Notes under the pieces: model-generated
Database searches by the model: none
Told to the model about the DNA's origin: nothing
The model's input: the letters and a program-made list of their open reading frames with translations, nothing else
DNA from: an uncultured Ignavibacteriota bacterium
GTDB taxonomy: Bacteria > Bacteroidota > Ignavibacteria > UBA10030 > UBA8401
Assembly: GCA_903884005.1 (NCBI GenBank)
Contig: CAISDA010000033.1
Location: 124,001 to 188,000 of the forward strand
Length of the DNA stretch: 64,000 nt
Direction of reading: 5' to 3'
Made by a program: the position numbers and the translations under genes
Shown: one piece after another, positions 36,754 through 46,383 of the stretch
Layout of the letters: each line of letters starts with the position of its first letter
Numbering within the stretch: the first letter of the stretch is position 1

Positions 36754-36817
36754 GAAAACCTCCATTGTGAATGAAAAGCAATCGTTGAATGAACATTATT
36801 TCTCTCTCAAGTAACTC

Positions 36818-36854
36818 GCATCGCTTTGCAATGCGGGCGAGATGAGTCTCGCCC
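36818..36854. repeat. GGGCGAGAT double hairpin repeat, copy 3
   Basis: As at 2976-3012, two hairpins side by side: GCATCGC/GCAATGC (36818-36834, one mismatch, loop TTT) then GGGCGAGA/TCTCGCCC (36835-36842 with 36847-36854, loop TGAG). It lies between the small barrel gene of module II and the 662-residue protein gene. Confidence 0.75.
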
Positions 36855-36869
36855 TCGACTCATACATCA

Positions 36870-37550
36870 TTACAACTGCAGCCGCACCCCGGCGGTGACG
36901 GGAACATATGCCGTCCCAATATTTTTTGACAGGCCGAAGGCGAAGCGCGCTTCAATAAAAATTTTAAGTAGCTCGGTCAATCGGGCATCAATGCCGAGCC
37001 CCGTTTGAATGAATGGTGTGGTTTCCGTTCCTCCGACGATCCGTTGCTGCGCCTGTATCGCGACGTTCGTTCCGTCGAGCGAGAGCACACTGGTTGTGGG
37101 AAGCGCAATTTCGCCGAACGAAGAAAACAGTGCGCCGGCTCCCACCAGAGCGTAGGGGCTGAAAATTTTTGTCGCAAGCGGACTCTCTACACGCACGCTC
37201 GCCGCCACGGTCATGATCGAACTGATGGGAGCGGACGGCTGCAGGGACACGTCGCTGAAGATCCAGATGCTGCGCATATACTGCGTATCGAATTTTTTGC
37301 TGATCCCGTCGGTGTTCAGCTTGTACCGATAGTACTCAACGGAACCAAGCACCATCACGGATGGCGAGACTGCGATGCCGGCGGTGAAGCCCCCGCCCGC
37401 CTGCATTGTCCAATAGTTCGCAAATGTCATCGGCGACGTGGGAAGCACATACCCGCTGCTCAGGGACAGCTCCACTGTTGAGTTCTGCTGGGCCCGCCCT
37501 GCAGCCATCGCTGCGAGAGAAAGCATGAACACTACGACTACTCGTTTCAT
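36870..37550 (-). CDS. Small outer-membrane barrel protein, module II
   Basis: Exported protein of 226 residues with signal peptide MKRVVVVFMLSLAAMAAGRAQ and a pattern of amphipathic beta-strands ending in TAGVRLQL, as in 8- to 10-strand outer-membrane barrels. It is a paralogue of the 226-residue protein at 55761-56441: both share ELSLSSGYVLPTSPMTFANYW-like openings, KFDTQYMR, the segment LPTTSVLS and a closing YVPVTAG. Function unknown. It is the last gene of the six-gene module II, 54 bases after the lipoprotein gene. GGAAAAT precedes the ATG, as in the paralogue. Confidence 0.75.
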   Translation of the reverse strand: MKRVVVVFMLSLAAMAAGRAQQNSTVELSLSSGYVLPTSPMTFANYWTMQAGGGFTAGIAVSPSVMVLGSVEYYRYKLNTDGISKKFDTQYMRSIWIFSDVSLQPSAPISSIMTVAASVRVESPLATKIFSPYALVGAGALFSSFGEIALPTTSVLSLDGTNVAIQAQQRIVGGTETTPFIQTGLGIDARLTELLKIFIEARFAFGLSKNIGTAYVPVTAGVRLQL

Positions 37551-37604
37551 ATGATTTTCCAGTTCTACGTTAATATCCTATGCGCGGCTTCTATCGTCAG
37601 CGCA

Positions 37605-38351
37605 TCAGTGAAAATAATAGGCACCAAGCTCGTCACGGCGCACACGAACTATGGTTCCATCCGCTTTTCGCTGAAATTTTTCCATCATGATGAGCCCAAA
37701 CCCGGGTTTGAAATAATAGTTGGTAAATTCTTTACGCACGACGTAGAATTGTGCGTATTTGAAATACGGCGCCGAGCCAATGGTCGTTCTCAACGAATCT
37801 ATTTTCGATGCAAGCACTGTGCGCACTGAATCCGGGCGCGTTATCACGATATCGCCCGATGCCCAGCGGCTTGTATCTGTGCCGACGTATCGCCCGGTTG
37901 TCGTATCGCCGACTGCAGCCCTGAAGTTGAACGCGGTCTGTTCAAAAAACCGGGCATCGTCATTTTTTCGCATGCAGAGGTTTTCCAGACTGTCGACCTG
38001 CCAGCACATCCTGGCCCCAAGTTCGCCTTGAAGCAGGTACCACCGAAGAGCGTCCCTCACCAATCCTTTTTTGGCGTTGGCCGACAGCGGGATGCTGCTC
38101 GTATCCGTCGTTATCGTATCCACGACGCTGAGCACATAACTGTAGTGCGTTCTCTCCGCTCCGGACACGGTATCATAGAGGACCACGTTATACGTCCATG
38201 CATTCCCGATGGCCAGGGGAACAAGTTCTTTTGTCCCGATTGCGTACTTGCCGTCCGTCGATCCGGGCGACAGCGGGTCGAGGGTTTTATTGCACGCGGC
38301 AACACCAAGCACCGCCGCGGAAAAAAAGATTGCCTTTAAAAAATTCTTCAT
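37605..38351 (-). CDS. Putative lipoprotein, module II
   Basis: Lipoprotein of 248 residues. The signal ends in a lipobox (LGVAAC, Cys20), then CNKTLDPLSPGSTDGKYAIGTKELVPLAIGNAWTYNV. The rest is beta-rich with no known domain. Its paralogue at 56495-57247 has the same layout (TENLDPLTPGSTNGRYSVGTKSLVPLAVGN), the segment NLCMR-NDxRFFEQTAFNFRAxVGD and a YYFKPGFGL motif near the end. AGGAG eight bases before the ATG at 38351 fixes the start. It lies 70 bases after the FadL-like gene. Probably an outer-membrane-anchored accessory of the module, facing periplasm or surface; role unknown. Confidence 0.8.
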   Translation of the reverse strand: MKNFLKAIFFSAAVLGVAACNKTLDPLSPGSTDGKYAIGTKELVPLAIGNAWTYNVVLYDTVSGAERTHYSYVLSVVDTITTDTSSIPLSANAKKGLVRDALRWYLLQGELGARMCWQVDSLENLCMRKNDDARFFEQTAFNFRAAVGDTTTGRYVGTDTSRWASGDIVITRPDSVRTVLASKIDSLRTTIGSAPYFKYAQFYVVRKEFTNYYFKPGFGLIMMEKFQRKADGTIVRVRRDELGAYYFH

Positions 38352-38421
38352 ATCACTCCTGACATCACTCGTACCAAAGAGCACCCGAACAGTGCGGTGT
38401 GTTGTTAAAAAAATGTCGTCC

Positions 38422-39957
38422 TTAGAACCGATATGCGGCTTCGATCATTAAATTATGCCGCTTTTGCGAATTGTAATTCCCATTCGATTGATAGATATCC
38501 TGGTACGTCAACACCGCATACTCGTATGTGAGCTCCAGCAGGACATTGCCAAGCGTGATGCCCGCGCCCGCAGAATAGATGCCGCCGCGGGCAGGTTCGC
38601 CGATAATGGCAGACCCGTCGGGCGAGAAGGCTTGTATATCCTCGTGATACCCGGTGCGCAGCGCAACCGTTGTGCTCGGCCGAAATTCAGCGCCAAAGCG
38701 CATCGTTGCATAATTATTGACCCATGGGTTGGACGATGCTGTGAGTGTGGAGCCCGTCAAGAGCATGGATGAAAGACTGCGCACTTCATAGTCGAATGCA
38801 AGCGTCCATTTTTCCGTGGGCGTTAAAATAAAACCGATCGTATACGCCATGGGGAAGGCAAGATCTTCTTTGCCGCTTTCATGATAACTTCTGTTCACGA
38901 GAGAATCGATACGAACGGGAAACCTTTTTTTGGTAGTATCGAGGCTCGTCACTTCCCGATCCCAGGTTCGAGTCAGCGTGTATGCAGGCTTCACCGTCAC
39001 ACCGAGACTGAAGAAATTTTGTTGAAACAGCAGCCCGACCGTAAACATTGTTCCGGAATACGATGACGTCCCCACTTTCGCCTGTTGATAATACACGGTA
39101 TCCAGCATGAAATCATTGGCGGTTGCTTTATTATTTGTGGCAAGATAGAGATGGCCTCGCTCCACGCGATGTTCGTTGTCATCCGATTTTCCGGTGAGCA
39201 GTGTCGCCGAAGCGCCGAAGGTCAGCCCCTGCACCAGAGCGGCCGAGAATCCGGGAGTAATGCCGTACACGCTCCCTGTCCGTTCACGAATGTATTGATA
39301 CCACTGCGCATTCACCGTGTCGATCGGCTTGGTGATGGTTTTCGGATCCGGGCGCAGCTGCCCAAGATACGGAGACAGCGCATTGTTGTTCTGGTAATAG
39401 TGATCGAGGTTCATCACCTGCGATGCGCCAATGCCCGCGGTAATGGAAATATCCGCGACCTTCAACGGCATCGCCGCCACGAGGGAAAGCGGCTGTGCTG
39501 AGGAAGAACTCCGGTCCCAATTCGGCTGAATATTATCGTATTGCCGCTGCACGGCCTTCCATCCCGTCAGGGGAACGCCCAAACTATCCTTCGGTGTCGG
39601 AATGTGCGATGGATCGGCAAGGCTTTCAAACATTGCGCTCAGCCCCGGGTCGCTCATGTACGGGACCCATTCCTGCGTCTGCTGCCGTGATGTGCTCCCG
39701 AAGAGTCCGCCAACGCGAAGTTCAAACGACCCGAGCCGTGAGAGTGCGGCCGGATTTGAGAAGAGCGCAGACGCATCGTTTCCATTCGCACCGACGGTCC
39801 CTCCCATTGCGCGTGAACGGCCGCTCGCCACACTGAGTTGGTCAAGCCCCTGAACGTCCAATGGACCTGCGGCAATTTGTGCGACCATCGCGGAAGCGCA
39901 ACAAAGCGTCGCGGCAACGATCACACCGATAATTTTCGTGGCAAGGTTCATTGTCAT
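38422..39957 (-). CDS. FadL/OmpP1-like outer-membrane barrel, module II
   Basis: Exported protein of 511 residues resembling FadL-type outer-membrane transporters: signal peptide 1-26, then SRAMGGTVGANGNDASALFSNPAALSRL, the N-terminal hatch typical of FadL and PorV relatives, and a barrel ending in an aromatic strand (AAYRF). FadL proteins move hydrophobic molecules; in this setting the substrate is open. Start ATG overlaps the stop of the PorV-like gene by four bases (ATGA), implying translational coupling, and GGAG lies about ten bases upstream. The paralogue at 57495-59033 has the same overlap. Sequence pairs such as QYDNIQPNW/QYDNITPNW and YYQNNNALSPYLGQ/YYQNNNSMSPYLGQ show recent common origin. 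Confidence 0.83.
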   Translation of the reverse strand: MTMNLATKIIGVIVAATLCCASAMVAQIAAGPLDVQGLDQLSVASGRSRAMGGTVGANGNDASALFSNPAALSRLGSFELRVGGLFGSTSRQQTQEWVPYMSDPGLSAMFESLADPSHIPTPKDSLGVPLTGWKAVQRQYDNIQPNWDRSSSSAQPLSLVAAMPLKVADISITAGIGASQVMNLDHYYQNNNALSPYLGQLRPDPKTITKPIDTVNAQWYQYIRERTGSVYGITPGFSAALVQGLTFGASATLLTGKSDDNEHRVERGHLYLATNNKATANDFMLDTVYYQQAKVGTSSYSGTMFTVGLLFQQNFFSLGVTVKPAYTLTRTWDREVTSLDTTKKRFPVRIDSLVNRSYHESGKEDLAFPMAYTIGFILTPTEKWTLAFDYEVRSLSSMLLTGSTLTASSNPWVNNYATMRFGAEFRPSTTVALRTGYHEDIQAFSPDGSAIIGEPARGGIYSAGAGITLGNVLLELTYEYAVLTYQDIYQSNGNYNSQKRHNLMIEAAYRF

Positions 39958-41009
39958 TTGAATTGCACTCCTAAGCTGATACGATGCACATTATTCAGAT
40001 ATTCATTCATTTTTCCATAGCTGTAATCGACGCTCACCGGCCAGCCGCCCAGATCGGTGCACACGCCCGCTCCATACGTCAGCCCCTCGCTGTCGTAATC
40101 GACCTTGTAGCCGACGCGCAGCGCAATGATTTCCGAGAACGAGTATTCGGCCCCGACGTGCATCTGCTGCAGGTAATCGTTCGGCTGAAACAGATCGTAG
40201 GCAACAGTGAGACGATTCGTGTTATCCTGGAACAGCAGGCCCTCTTTGCCGAACATATTTGCCGAAATGCCAAGACGAAAAGCGAACGGCGCCGGATGCT
40301 CTTTACTGGCAAACGTCACCTGCGGACCGAAATTTTGGGCCGACACGCCGATCTGCACGGAGCGGTATCCGGTATTATAGATCATGCCGAAATCGAAGAG
40401 GAAGGCTTCGGCATATGTCTTGTACGATGTTTCCTCGCCGGTCACGCTGTTCACCGTCGTGATCACATTATCCGTCCACAGCGATTCCATTGCATACTTC
40501 ACCGTGCCGCCGATAGAAAATTTATCGGTGAGCGCCTGTGCATACGAGAACCCCACGAGATACGAATACGGAGTGAATGATCTGCCGGTCAATCCGGAAT
40601 TGAAAAACCGCGAACCGTCGGCGGACATCACCAGGTCGGACACATCGGCCCTCGTTTCCTTGATCGTACCATAATCGACATACTGGAACTGAAATCCGAT
40701 ATTCCCCAGATTTCCCATGGGCAGGTCGTATGCGAGTGCGATCAGTTTCGTGTCGAAGATCCACGACGTCAGCGTGGACGCCACTTGCTGGTATTCGCTT
40801 CGCGCGAGGCCTGCCGGATTCCAAAAGGAAGCGTCGGCACCGCTGGCGAGCGAGCCGAAAGCGTCTCCCATGGCCGTGGCTCGCGCCGTCGGCATGACCT
40901 TTAAGAATTGAAGCGATGTCGTGCCGACTTTTTGCCCGTGCATCTGTTCGATGCACAGCACCACCAACGACAGCATGATCATTGTTCGTAATGTAGGTTT
41001 CATAGTCAT
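39954..41009 (-). CDS. PorV/PorQ-like outer-membrane protein (UPF0164), module II
   Basis: Outer-membrane barrel of 351 residues with signal peptide and the family signature VGTTSLQFLKVMPTARATAM, then GDAFGSLASGADASFWNPAGLA. It ends VHRISLGVQFK. The family includes PorV, the T9SS carrier of sorted cargo, but this copy is part of a TonB receptor module and may serve the ~750-residue protein with its sorting-like tail. I chose ATG 41009, giving MTMKPT and the same length as the paralogue in module III (MTMKHT, 351 residues); a GTG at 41018 is possible. Ten bases separate it from the stop of the previous gene, and its stop overlaps the next start. Confidence 0.83.
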   Translation of the reverse strand: MTMKPTLRTMIMLSLVVLCIEQMHGQKVGTTSLQFLKVMPTARATAMGDAFGSLASGADASFWNPAGLARSEYQQVASTLTSWIFDTKLIALAYDLPMGNLGNIGFQFQYVDYGTIKETRADVSDLVMSADGSRFFNSGLTGRSFTPYSYLVGFSYAQALTDKFSIGGTVKYAMESLWTDNVITTVNSVTGEETSYKTYAEAFLFDFGMIYNTGYRSVQIGVSAQNFGPQVTFASKEHPAPFAFRLGISANMFGKEGLLFQDNTNRLTVAYDLFQPNDYLQQMHVGAEYSFSEIIALRVGYKVDYDSEGLTYGAGVCTDLGGWPVSVDYSYGKMNEYLNNVHRISLGVQFK

Positions 41010-41018
41010 CTGGTTCAC

Positions 41019-43283
41019 TTAGTTGATGATAACAAACTTGCCGTGACAGCGGGAACCGTCGGGCGTATCGACGGAATAAAAATAGACGCCCGAAGCGATC
41101 AATTGATTGTTGCGCGTGATCTGGACATACGGCTCCTGAATATTATTCACGTCATGGTCAATGGTTTGAATCAACTGCCCGCTGAATGAGAAGATCCGTA
41201 TCGTGCAGGTTTTCGGAAGATTGTAAAATCGCAATTGACTGTCCACATTGCCCGCACCGGTGTATCCCGATTTGACAAGAAATGGATTGGGAGCGATATA
41301 CACTTGTTCCAGGTTGAGCGTGGAACCGATCGCCGATTCGCGCAGTGTCATGTTCGTGCGCCCGCTCGTATTGCCCTGATCGTCCACTGACAAGACGGAG
41401 TAATACCACTTGTCGCCAACCCGCGTATTTTTATCGGTGAACTGATACCTGCCGTTTATTAAATAGAGCGGATCATGTTTTTGCACCGATGCCAATTTTT
41501 GCCAATGCCCCAGCGGATGCGCCGACTTGAATAATTCATAATGGCTGAACGCACCCTGGAGCCGCGGTGTGGTGAACGATTCCACTTGAGGACCCCAGCT
41601 GATGACATTCTCACCCTGCGCCGTGTTTTCCACCAGAATGGCAGGCGCCGGTACAGGAATCGGAAGAGTGTACGTTCCATGGTCGTTATATTTTTCAGGC
41701 CAATACGGTTTTGTCGAATCATCATGGTTGATCACGGGCCCGCCGATATATGCCTGTATGGCACGGTCTGCGACCTCACGCACAGTGATCACGTTCGAAT
41801 TAAGATATTCCGGTTTTGGATATTTCGACAGATAATCGCTTCCATGAAGGATAGTCGGGTTCAATGTCAAAGGATTGAGATCTTTTTGCAGATGGATCAC
41901 CCAATAGTTCGGTACTCCGTAAAATGCAAACGATGGCTGACCCGATTCGCCGACCCTGCCATCGGTAGAGACATTACCGGTGCTTCCTCCGACATCGTGG
42001 AGATATGTTCTTACTGCCATGCCGGCGACTGTTTCGGAGTCGCGCGCGGCGCCGAAGCCGCATACTTCAGCGATGGTAATGCGAAGTTTTTCATGCGGCT
42101 TGAGTATATACGGCCCAAACGCCCAATTCCGCCCGACAGCCTGCGGCAAACTCTGGCGCCAATTGAATTCTCCCCGTCCGAGCCAGTCCTTTCCATACGT
42201 CGCAGAATCGGTGATCGAAGGATTCGCGCGCACGCCGCCGATATCCAGGACCTTTGTTCGTGTTCTCGGTCCGTCCAACTGCGCGGTCTCAACTCCATCA
42301 TAATATGGCTGCTTCATATGCATGTGAGAGTCCCATGCCACCGGATCTTCCGTCAGAGGATTGGCGAACTTGACTGCGGTTTCCGATTTGTGAGCAAGGT
42401 GGAGCGTATCATAATAGAGCACCATAACGCCGGGGGCCTGAGGGCTCAGCATCCCGCCCCCATATTTTCCCGTCGCAGCCCAATCGGCGAAATATGTTTT
42501 TTCCGGATTCCCCGTGCGGTGGAGTCCATATTGAAGCCAGCGCTGCATGTCGAAATGCGCCTGATAATCCTTGCCTGCGATACCGATCTGCGACCAGCTG
42601 CCCGACCTGTCGTACCCAAATTTTCCGCCGGTGAGTCCATGAGAAAAATTGATGATCAAGTCCACGAGCTTCAGCGGATTTTTCGGTGACGACGGCACAC
42701 CGTCCAGATCGCCCGTGTTTTCAAATTCGTATTCGTAGATGATGAAATCATCGTAATCGGGAAAGCTCCACGACCGGCTCGTGCGTTTGATCGTCACGCC
42801 CACGGGGGTTGCCCATTGAGTGACGATCAGTTCTTCCGCTTCATCCGGATTGTACGCGGGATTTAAACTTCCATCACTCAGCACCGGGTAATTTTCCTCG
42901 CGCTTATCCGCGCCGGGGATGGGAAAAGAATTGGTTTGCGGCAGCGCGTTCGTGCCGCCGCCGCAGTACGCGTAGAGACGCGCCCTCGCAATGGAATCGA
43001 CAGGCGTGGCGGAAATTTGCACCCCGCCGCCAAACGAATTGTGCTGGCCTGTATAGGTTACTCCATCCAACACCAAAGAAGAATTTGCAGGCCACTCGAA
43101 CGAGGGAACTCCGAGCTCCGTTGTGCCCGCATTCTGGTACGCGCTGCGGCCCAGCGCGCCGGTCTTATACACGGCCTGCTGCAGCATCCCGCGCCTGTGT
43201 ATGAGATAATCCGTCTGTGACCACGCAGTATGCATTCCGGCGATCACGCAAAAAATGGATATCAGTTGTTTAGCTGAAATCAT
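41019..43283 (-). CDS. ~750-residue secreted surface protein with sorting-like tail, module II
   Basis: Exported protein of 754 residues, signal peptide 1-22. No enzyme motif is known to me. Conserved blocks shared with the module III protein: DYLIHRRGMLQQAVY, GVPSFEWPANS, YTGQHNSFGGGVQ, ENYPVLSDGSLNPAYNPDEAEE, RTSRSWSFPDYDDFIIYEYEF and GVMVLYYDTLHLA. A fibronectin-III-like part follows (PVPAPAILVENTAQGENVISW), and the tail reads VYIAPNPF, LRFYNLPKTCTIRIFSFSGQL, ASGVYFYSVDTPDG, GKFVIIN: similar in plan to T9SS sorting domains. GAGGAG six bases before the ATG is a strong ribosome site. It directly follows the TonB receptor gene in all three modules. Likely a surface partner of the receptor, a possible functional stand-in for SusD; inference only. 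Confidence 0.75.
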   Translation of the reverse strand: MISAKQLISIFCVIAGMHTAWSQTDYLIHRRGMLQQAVYKTGALGRSAYQNAGTTELGVPSFEWPANSSLVLDGVTYTGQHNSFGGGVQISATPVDSIARARLYAYCGGGTNALPQTNSFPIPGADKREENYPVLSDGSLNPAYNPDEAEELIVTQWATPVGVTIKRTSRSWSFPDYDDFIIYEYEFENTGDLDGVPSSPKNPLKLVDLIINFSHGLTGGKFGYDRSGSWSQIGIAGKDYQAHFDMQRWLQYGLHRTGNPEKTYFADWAATGKYGGGMLSPQAPGVMVLYYDTLHLAHKSETAVKFANPLTEDPVAWDSHMHMKQPYYDGVETAQLDGPRTRTKVLDIGGVRANPSITDSATYGKDWLGRGEFNWRQSLPQAVGRNWAFGPYILKPHEKLRITIAEVCGFGAARDSETVAGMAVRTYLHDVGGSTGNVSTDGRVGESGQPSFAFYGVPNYWVIHLQKDLNPLTLNPTILHGSDYLSKYPKPEYLNSNVITVREVADRAIQAYIGGPVINHDDSTKPYWPEKYNDHGTYTLPIPVPAPAILVENTAQGENVISWGPQVESFTTPRLQGAFSHYELFKSAHPLGHWQKLASVQKHDPLYLINGRYQFTDKNTRVGDKWYYSVLSVDDQGNTSGRTNMTLRESAIGSTLNLEQVYIAPNPFLVKSGYTGAGNVDSQLRFYNLPKTCTIRIFSFSGQLIQTIDHDVNNIQEPYVQITRNNQLIASGVYFYSVDTPDGSRCHGKFVIIN

Positions 43284-43301
43284 GTGGTACTCCTCAACAC
43301 T

Positions 43302-46115
43302 TTAAAAGTTTAAGATCATTCCAAGCTGCACCGACCTCGGGGCATTTGAATACAGTCGAAATTCCTGATTGACAAGGTAGCTTGGGCTGTCCGGATGTGA
43401 AAAATATGTCACGTCCTGACCAAGTTCGAATTTTTTGGTATACTCTTCGAGACCGAGCCCCGCACTCGTGTTCGGATTGAACAACGCGTTGTAGTCGTAG
43501 ATGCGGTCGTTGAACAGATTGGTCACCTCGGCATAGAATGATGCATTGGTCCCGAAGAAATTCTGTATCTGCTTTGTGATCTTCAGGTTCGTGCCGTATT
43601 CGGCCGGTGTCCGCAGGCCCATCAGAATAAGCTTGTTGATCTGCGAGTTGTACGGACGGCCGCTGCGCGCAAACGATGTGGCGGCAATGGTGAGCTGCTC
43701 GAACGGATAGATGCCAAAGATCTCGGGCCCCCATTGCATGGGTCCGTTCAGGATAACGTTTGCGACAAGATTATGAGTTCTGTCAAAATCCATATAGATG
43801 TCTTCCGGCGTCGGGTCCTTCGTTCCGCTGCTTTCATAAATATCCGGATAGAGCATGCCAAGGGCGGAACTGTTTTTCCCCATCGCAACGCCATACGTAT
43901 AATTCAACGAGCCGGACACAATGCCGCTGCGTTTCGAAAGCCCGGCACGGAACCCGCGCACATCGGCATAATCGCGATTGACATACGTGATGTACGGCGA
44001 CCCGGAGATCGGATGAAACTGCGCCTGCTGGATAAGATCTCTGATGTCTTTGTAATACCCGCTGACATCCACCGTAAATCCTTCGCCCAATCCTTTTGTG
44101 ACGCCGAGATCGAGGCTGTTCGTCTTTTCCGGCTTCAATGTAGGATTCCCGATCACATTGGGAATTTGCGAGATGATGCCCGATGCGATATCGGACTGGG
44201 AATACCTCTGGTTAATGATGCGGTTGAATTGAGGGCGCTGAAAAAACGACCCGTAGTTGACGTGAAACACAGTGCTCACAGACACGGGGAATGAAATGCC
44301 GATACGCGGCTGCAATCCCGATACTGTCGGTGTGTTCGATGTCGGAGCCAGCAGTTCGTTAAATTTTGTGTTGCCAAGGCTGTCCGTGTAGCGGTACGGA
44401 GAAAAAACGTCGGTGTAATACTTCACATTCGCATTATAGACGTCCATTCGGAGGCCGACATTCGCGATCATTCCCTCGAATTCCATCTTGTCCTGAACAT
44501 ACACCGCATATTCATACGGCTTCACGGTGTAGTGAGAAATGGCCGCGTTTTTTCCGCCCACACCGAAGAGGTCGTTGAGCTCAAGTGTATATGCGTTGCC
44601 CTGAATACCGGCGAGCAGCATGTGCGACACAGACACCTGACTCGTGATCGACGCATCGAGACTGACAGTTTGAGTCTTTTCGGAAGTAAAGCTGCTGTTT
44701 AACTGGCCGTACTTGAAATAATCACCGACATCTTTTCCGTCCCACGCCTGATCCCACACGGGGAACGGCGGCGCGTAATAATTTTCATTCGGGTCCGTGG
44801 CAGGCGGGCCTTCGAGTGTACTCGTCGTGAGCGAATTCAGCTTCACTTCGTAAAATGTGCTCTTGTTGATCGCCTGGGACCATCGGAGGCCCAGCTGCGT
44901 GTTTTCGTCGATCGTGCGGTCGATGTTGAACAATTGATCCCATATCCAATCGTACCAGCCGACGCCGCTTTTGTCGCTGAACACATGGCCGTCCGCGCGG
45001 GAATACGCGCCGCTGAACCGGAGAGACATCCCGCTGCCGACATCATACACGAGGTTCCCCATGAACTGCCTGGTGATATTCGGTTCCGGTGTCGGCAGCA
45101 TCGGCCAGCTATTATCCGTGTGCACCGCCATAAACATGCGGATGCCCTTCGCCAACGGCCCGCCGAAATTTGCATCAAGCGAATAATCCCGAAGATTGTC
45201 GTAGCTGTCGCCGAAGGTTCGATGTGCCTGCAACAGCCACACAGTATAGAGCAGCCCCGCCCTCGACGATGCCGTCGACGCCAAACCGCCATAACGGCCG
45301 CCGACCGTCCCTTCAGTCCCGGTCCACTGACTCAGCGACAAGCGGTTCCCCATATAGGGATTGGCAACGGTATCCCACAAGCTCGGACCAAAATGCTTGA
45401 GGCTTGGAAGGCGCGTCCGCACTTCTCCCCGCGCGGACCATTTGTCCGATGAGCCTTCTTTCATCGTGATATTGACGATACCCGATTGCGCGTTTCCATA
45501 TTGTGCGCTAAACCCGCTCGTGATGACTTCGACTTCTTCCACTGCGCTCATGATAGGATTGAACGATGCTGCGCTGGTCAGCGGGTTCATGATCCCCATG
45601 CCGTGAAGATTATAGAGTTCCTCATTGTCGCGGCCGCCGCGGAAATGCCCGTCGCTGACATCCGCATTCAGCGCAAGCACGTCTGCGATATCCTGTATGC
45701 CGGGAACATTCACCACGTCCTCGCCCCGTCGAATTTCGCTTGTCGAGGTTTTTTCCCTCTCCACATCAGGACGTGTGGCCGTGATCACAACTTCCTGAGC
45801 CTGGACTGTCGACTCGTCCATGCGAAAATCAACGACTGTCGTGCGATTCACGTTGACGATGATCTTTTGCTGAAGCACGCCCCGATAGCCGACAATCGAT
45901 GCGGCAATATTATACACACCGGGGGGAACGTTGAGGATGAAATAATTTCCATCGGCGTTGCTCGATGCTCCGAGCGAGGTTCCGCGAAGAACAATGTTGG
46001 CAAACGGAAGGGGGTCTCCATTTTTTGCATCAAGAACACGTCCGGATATTTTTCCGGCATCTTGCGCGAATGCGGAGACAGAGAGGAGAACGCACAATAG
46101 TAAAATTTTTGCCAT
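43302..46115 (-). CDS. TonB-dependent receptor, module II
   Basis: Outer-membrane receptor of 937 residues. Signal peptide 1-17, a carboxypeptidase-regulatory-like domain at 21-108 (GKISGRVLDAKNGDPLPFANIVLRG), plug at about 110-230 (GIQDIADVLALNADVSDG, HFRGGRDNEELYNLHGMGIMNP, VEVITSGFSAQYGNAQSGIVNITMKEG), then the barrel, ending in LGMILNF. The energy-coupled ligand is unknown. GGGAAG seven bases before the ATG supports the start. It heads the six-gene module II and is divergent from the ToxR-like regulator at 46384, which may control it. It is clearly closer to the truncated receptor of module III than to that of module I. Confidence 0.92.
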   Translation of the reverse strand: MAKILLLCVLLSVSAFAQDAGKISGRVLDAKNGDPLPFANIVLRGTSLGASSNADGNYFILNVPPGVYNIAASIVGYRGVLQQKIIVNVNRTTVVDFRMDESTVQAQEVVITATRPDVEREKTSTSEIRRGEDVVNVPGIQDIADVLALNADVSDGHFRGGRDNEELYNLHGMGIMNPLTSAASFNPIMSAVEEVEVITSGFSAQYGNAQSGIVNITMKEGSSDKWSARGEVRTRLPSLKHFGPSLWDTVANPYMGNRLSLSQWTGTEGTVGGRYGGLASTASSRAGLLYTVWLLQAHRTFGDSYDNLRDYSLDANFGGPLAKGIRMFMAVHTDNSWPMLPTPEPNITRQFMGNLVYDVGSGMSLRFSGAYSRADGHVFSDKSGVGWYDWIWDQLFNIDRTIDENTQLGLRWSQAINKSTFYEVKLNSLTTSTLEGPPATDPNENYYAPPFPVWDQAWDGKDVGDYFKYGQLNSSFTSEKTQTVSLDASITSQVSVSHMLLAGIQGNAYTLELNDLFGVGGKNAAISHYTVKPYEYAVYVQDKMEFEGMIANVGLRMDVYNANVKYYTDVFSPYRYTDSLGNTKFNELLAPTSNTPTVSGLQPRIGISFPVSVSTVFHVNYGSFFQRPQFNRIINQRYSQSDIASGIISQIPNVIGNPTLKPEKTNSLDLGVTKGLGEGFTVDVSGYYKDIRDLIQQAQFHPISGSPYITYVNRDYADVRGFRAGLSKRSGIVSGSLNYTYGVAMGKNSSALGMLYPDIYESSGTKDPTPEDIYMDFDRTHNLVANVILNGPMQWGPEIFGIYPFEQLTIAATSFARSGRPYNSQINKLILMGLRTPAEYGTNLKITKQIQNFFGTNASFYAEVTNLFNDRIYDYNALFNPNTSAGLGLEEYTKKFELGQDVTYFSHPDSPSYLVNQEFRLYSNAPRSVQLGMILNF

Positions 46116-46383
46116 AGATCTTCCCTTTGGTGCACAAATAAATGGTAAATCTCTTGCCGCCTGATCGACGCACGCTGCATCCGCGCCCGAATGCTTGTTC
46201 GCCTTGTAACACGATAATCATCAACTACCCGCGTGCTGCGAATGCATTAAATGGCATTTAAATGTAGGTTTCCTTTTTCCGAAAAATAAGCAAAAAACAG
46301 TTTTTTCGAAGCAATTAACGTTGAATTATGTTAAATTTGTCAATATCAATTCATTTTAATGAATTACACGAAACTGCTTCACA
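46116..46383. promoter_or_regulatory. Divergent control region between module II and the membrane-bound regulator
   Basis: A 268-base AT-rich region. At 46241-46264 lie clustered palindromes: AATGCATT (46241-46248), AAATG-G-CATTT (46249-46259) and CATTTAAATG (46255-46264), candidate regulator sites. A-tracts follow at 46280-46310, suggesting bent DNA. On the minus strand TTGACA is present (46348-46343), but no good -10 lies at 16-18 bases. On the plus strand TTGAAT-17-TATCAA (about 46323-46351) is a weak promoter candidate for the regulator. Confidence 0.45.
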
